Assembly: GCA_937892105.1 (NCBI GenBank)
Contig: CALAUZ010000150.1
Location: 1 to 5,014, forward strand
DNA length: 5,014 bases
Reading direction: 5' to 3'
Source of the DNA: an uncultured Fretibacterium sp.
GTDB lineage: Bacteria > Synergistota > Synergistia > Synergistales > Aminobacteriaceae
The number at the start of each line of letters is the position of its first letter. Position 1 is the first letter of the stretch. The translations under genes and the position numbers were made by a program. Below, piece after piece: positions 4,653-5,014 of the stretch. The notes under the pieces are model-generated. The model was not told where the DNA came from and made no database searches. It saw only the letters and a list, made by a program, of their open reading frames with translations.

Positions 4653-5014
4653 ATGGGAAGGAAAATTTTTGAGGCCGTTCACTTGCATAATCTCAACATG
4701 AAAAACAGGCTCATTATTTACAGGGAAGTTGCAAATGGAGGAGTTGGCGCGGTAATCGTTGGCTTCACGGACGTATCTCAGGACACGACTTCTATATACA
4801 TGGTGCAATGACAGATGACGAAATCAGGCAGGTTATCGACATGTTTATTCAGGCTGGAATACGTGCGGAGAAAGCAGGTTTTGACGGTGTGCAAATTCAC
4901 GCGGCGCATTTCTTTTTCCTAAGCAGGTTCATTGAGAACCCCACAGCCCTCGCAATCTATGACACTCTCATAAAGGGCAGGGAACACGAACTCTTACACA
5001 GCCATAAAACACAT
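4653..5014 (+). pseudogene. Decayed NADH:flavin oxidoreductase (old yellow enzyme family), continues past window
   Basis: Intact relatives are FMN-dependent ene-reductases of more than 330 residues with a TIM barrel. Family blocks appear here in the right order but compressed and in two frames. The first frame (4653-4811, 52 codons, TGA at 4809-4811) gives the N-terminus MGRKIFEAVHLHNLNMKNRL and then, at once, YREVANGGVGAVIVGFTDVS. About 25-30 residues, including the usual 'PAM' flavin-site strand, are missing between them. The second frame gives MTDDEIRQVIDMF from 4808, then AEKAGFDGVQIHAAHFFFLSRF. The 60-80 residues normally between VS and the TDDE block are absent. After SRFI the usual SP-x-x-N-x-R-T-D-x-Y-G-G-S segment is missing and the protein resumes at EN...AIYDTL. 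Near 4975 a further frame change is likely, since RAGNTNSYTAIKH in the next frame fits the family better. The ATG at 4808 overlaps the TGA, so a fragment could still be translated. Block sizes are from memory of the family. Confidence 0.8.

Noticed and set aside
4608..4808. Open frame on the - strand opposite the reductase
   Set aside because: Antisense to recognisable old-yellow-enzyme segments and to their promoter region. It has no features of its own.
1..5014. CRISPR array, riboswitch or prophage attachment site
   Set aside because: I saw no regularly spaced repeats, no conserved riboswitch core, and no direct repeat of the tRNA 3' end elsewhere in the window.

Overview
The window (about 5 kb) reads as a piece of bacterial chromosome, probably from an anaerobic gut-type bacterium. 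The evidence is a surface protein with a Listeria/Bacteroides-type repeat, the S20 sequence, a TTG-initiated recF directly behind dnaN, and an HxlR regulator beside an old-yellow-enzyme gene. A Synergistota-like host is my best guess from the style of the S20 and surface proteins, but I cannot confirm it without a search.

Layout. Positions 1-1092 (+) are the C-terminal end of a large secreted or surface protein that begins outside the window. It is followed after 18 bases by a 34-residue peptide gene (1111-1215) with an exceptionally strong ribosome binding site. A hairpin at 1225-1261 ends that unit and also the converging recF-dnaN operon. recF (1263-2282, -) and dnaN (2285-3592, -) form a tight replication/repair operon read from right to left. 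A divergent intergenic region (3593-3753) carries a promoter for the opposite unit, an AT-rich palindrome with a candidate dnaN -10, and a GC-rich hairpin that neither gene explains. A class II tRNA-Leu(CAA) (3754-3839) and rpsT for ribosomal protein S20 (3867-4133) follow on the + strand and end at a textbook terminator. That terminator overlaps the 3' end of a converging HxlR-family regulator (4181-4525, -). Divergent from the regulator is an old-yellow-enzyme-type NADH:flavin oxidoreductase gene (4653 to the window end) that is clearly decayed.

How the genes work together. dnaN supplies the replicative sliding clamp, and recF supplies the ATPase that helps load RecA at gaps. tRNA-Leu and S20 are translation components probably made from one transcript. 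The hxlR/reductase pair has the usual arrangement of a redox- or electrophile-sensing regulator next to a reductase target, but the target has lost whole blocks. The regulator may therefore be orphaned or act elsewhere.

No complete new multi-gene system is evident. The points most worth a second look are the 34-residue peptide, the 61-residue purely acidic C-terminal tail on the beta clamp that ends in an SSB-like Pro-Phe tip, the unexplained hairpin upstream of the tRNA, and the block-wise decay of the reductase.
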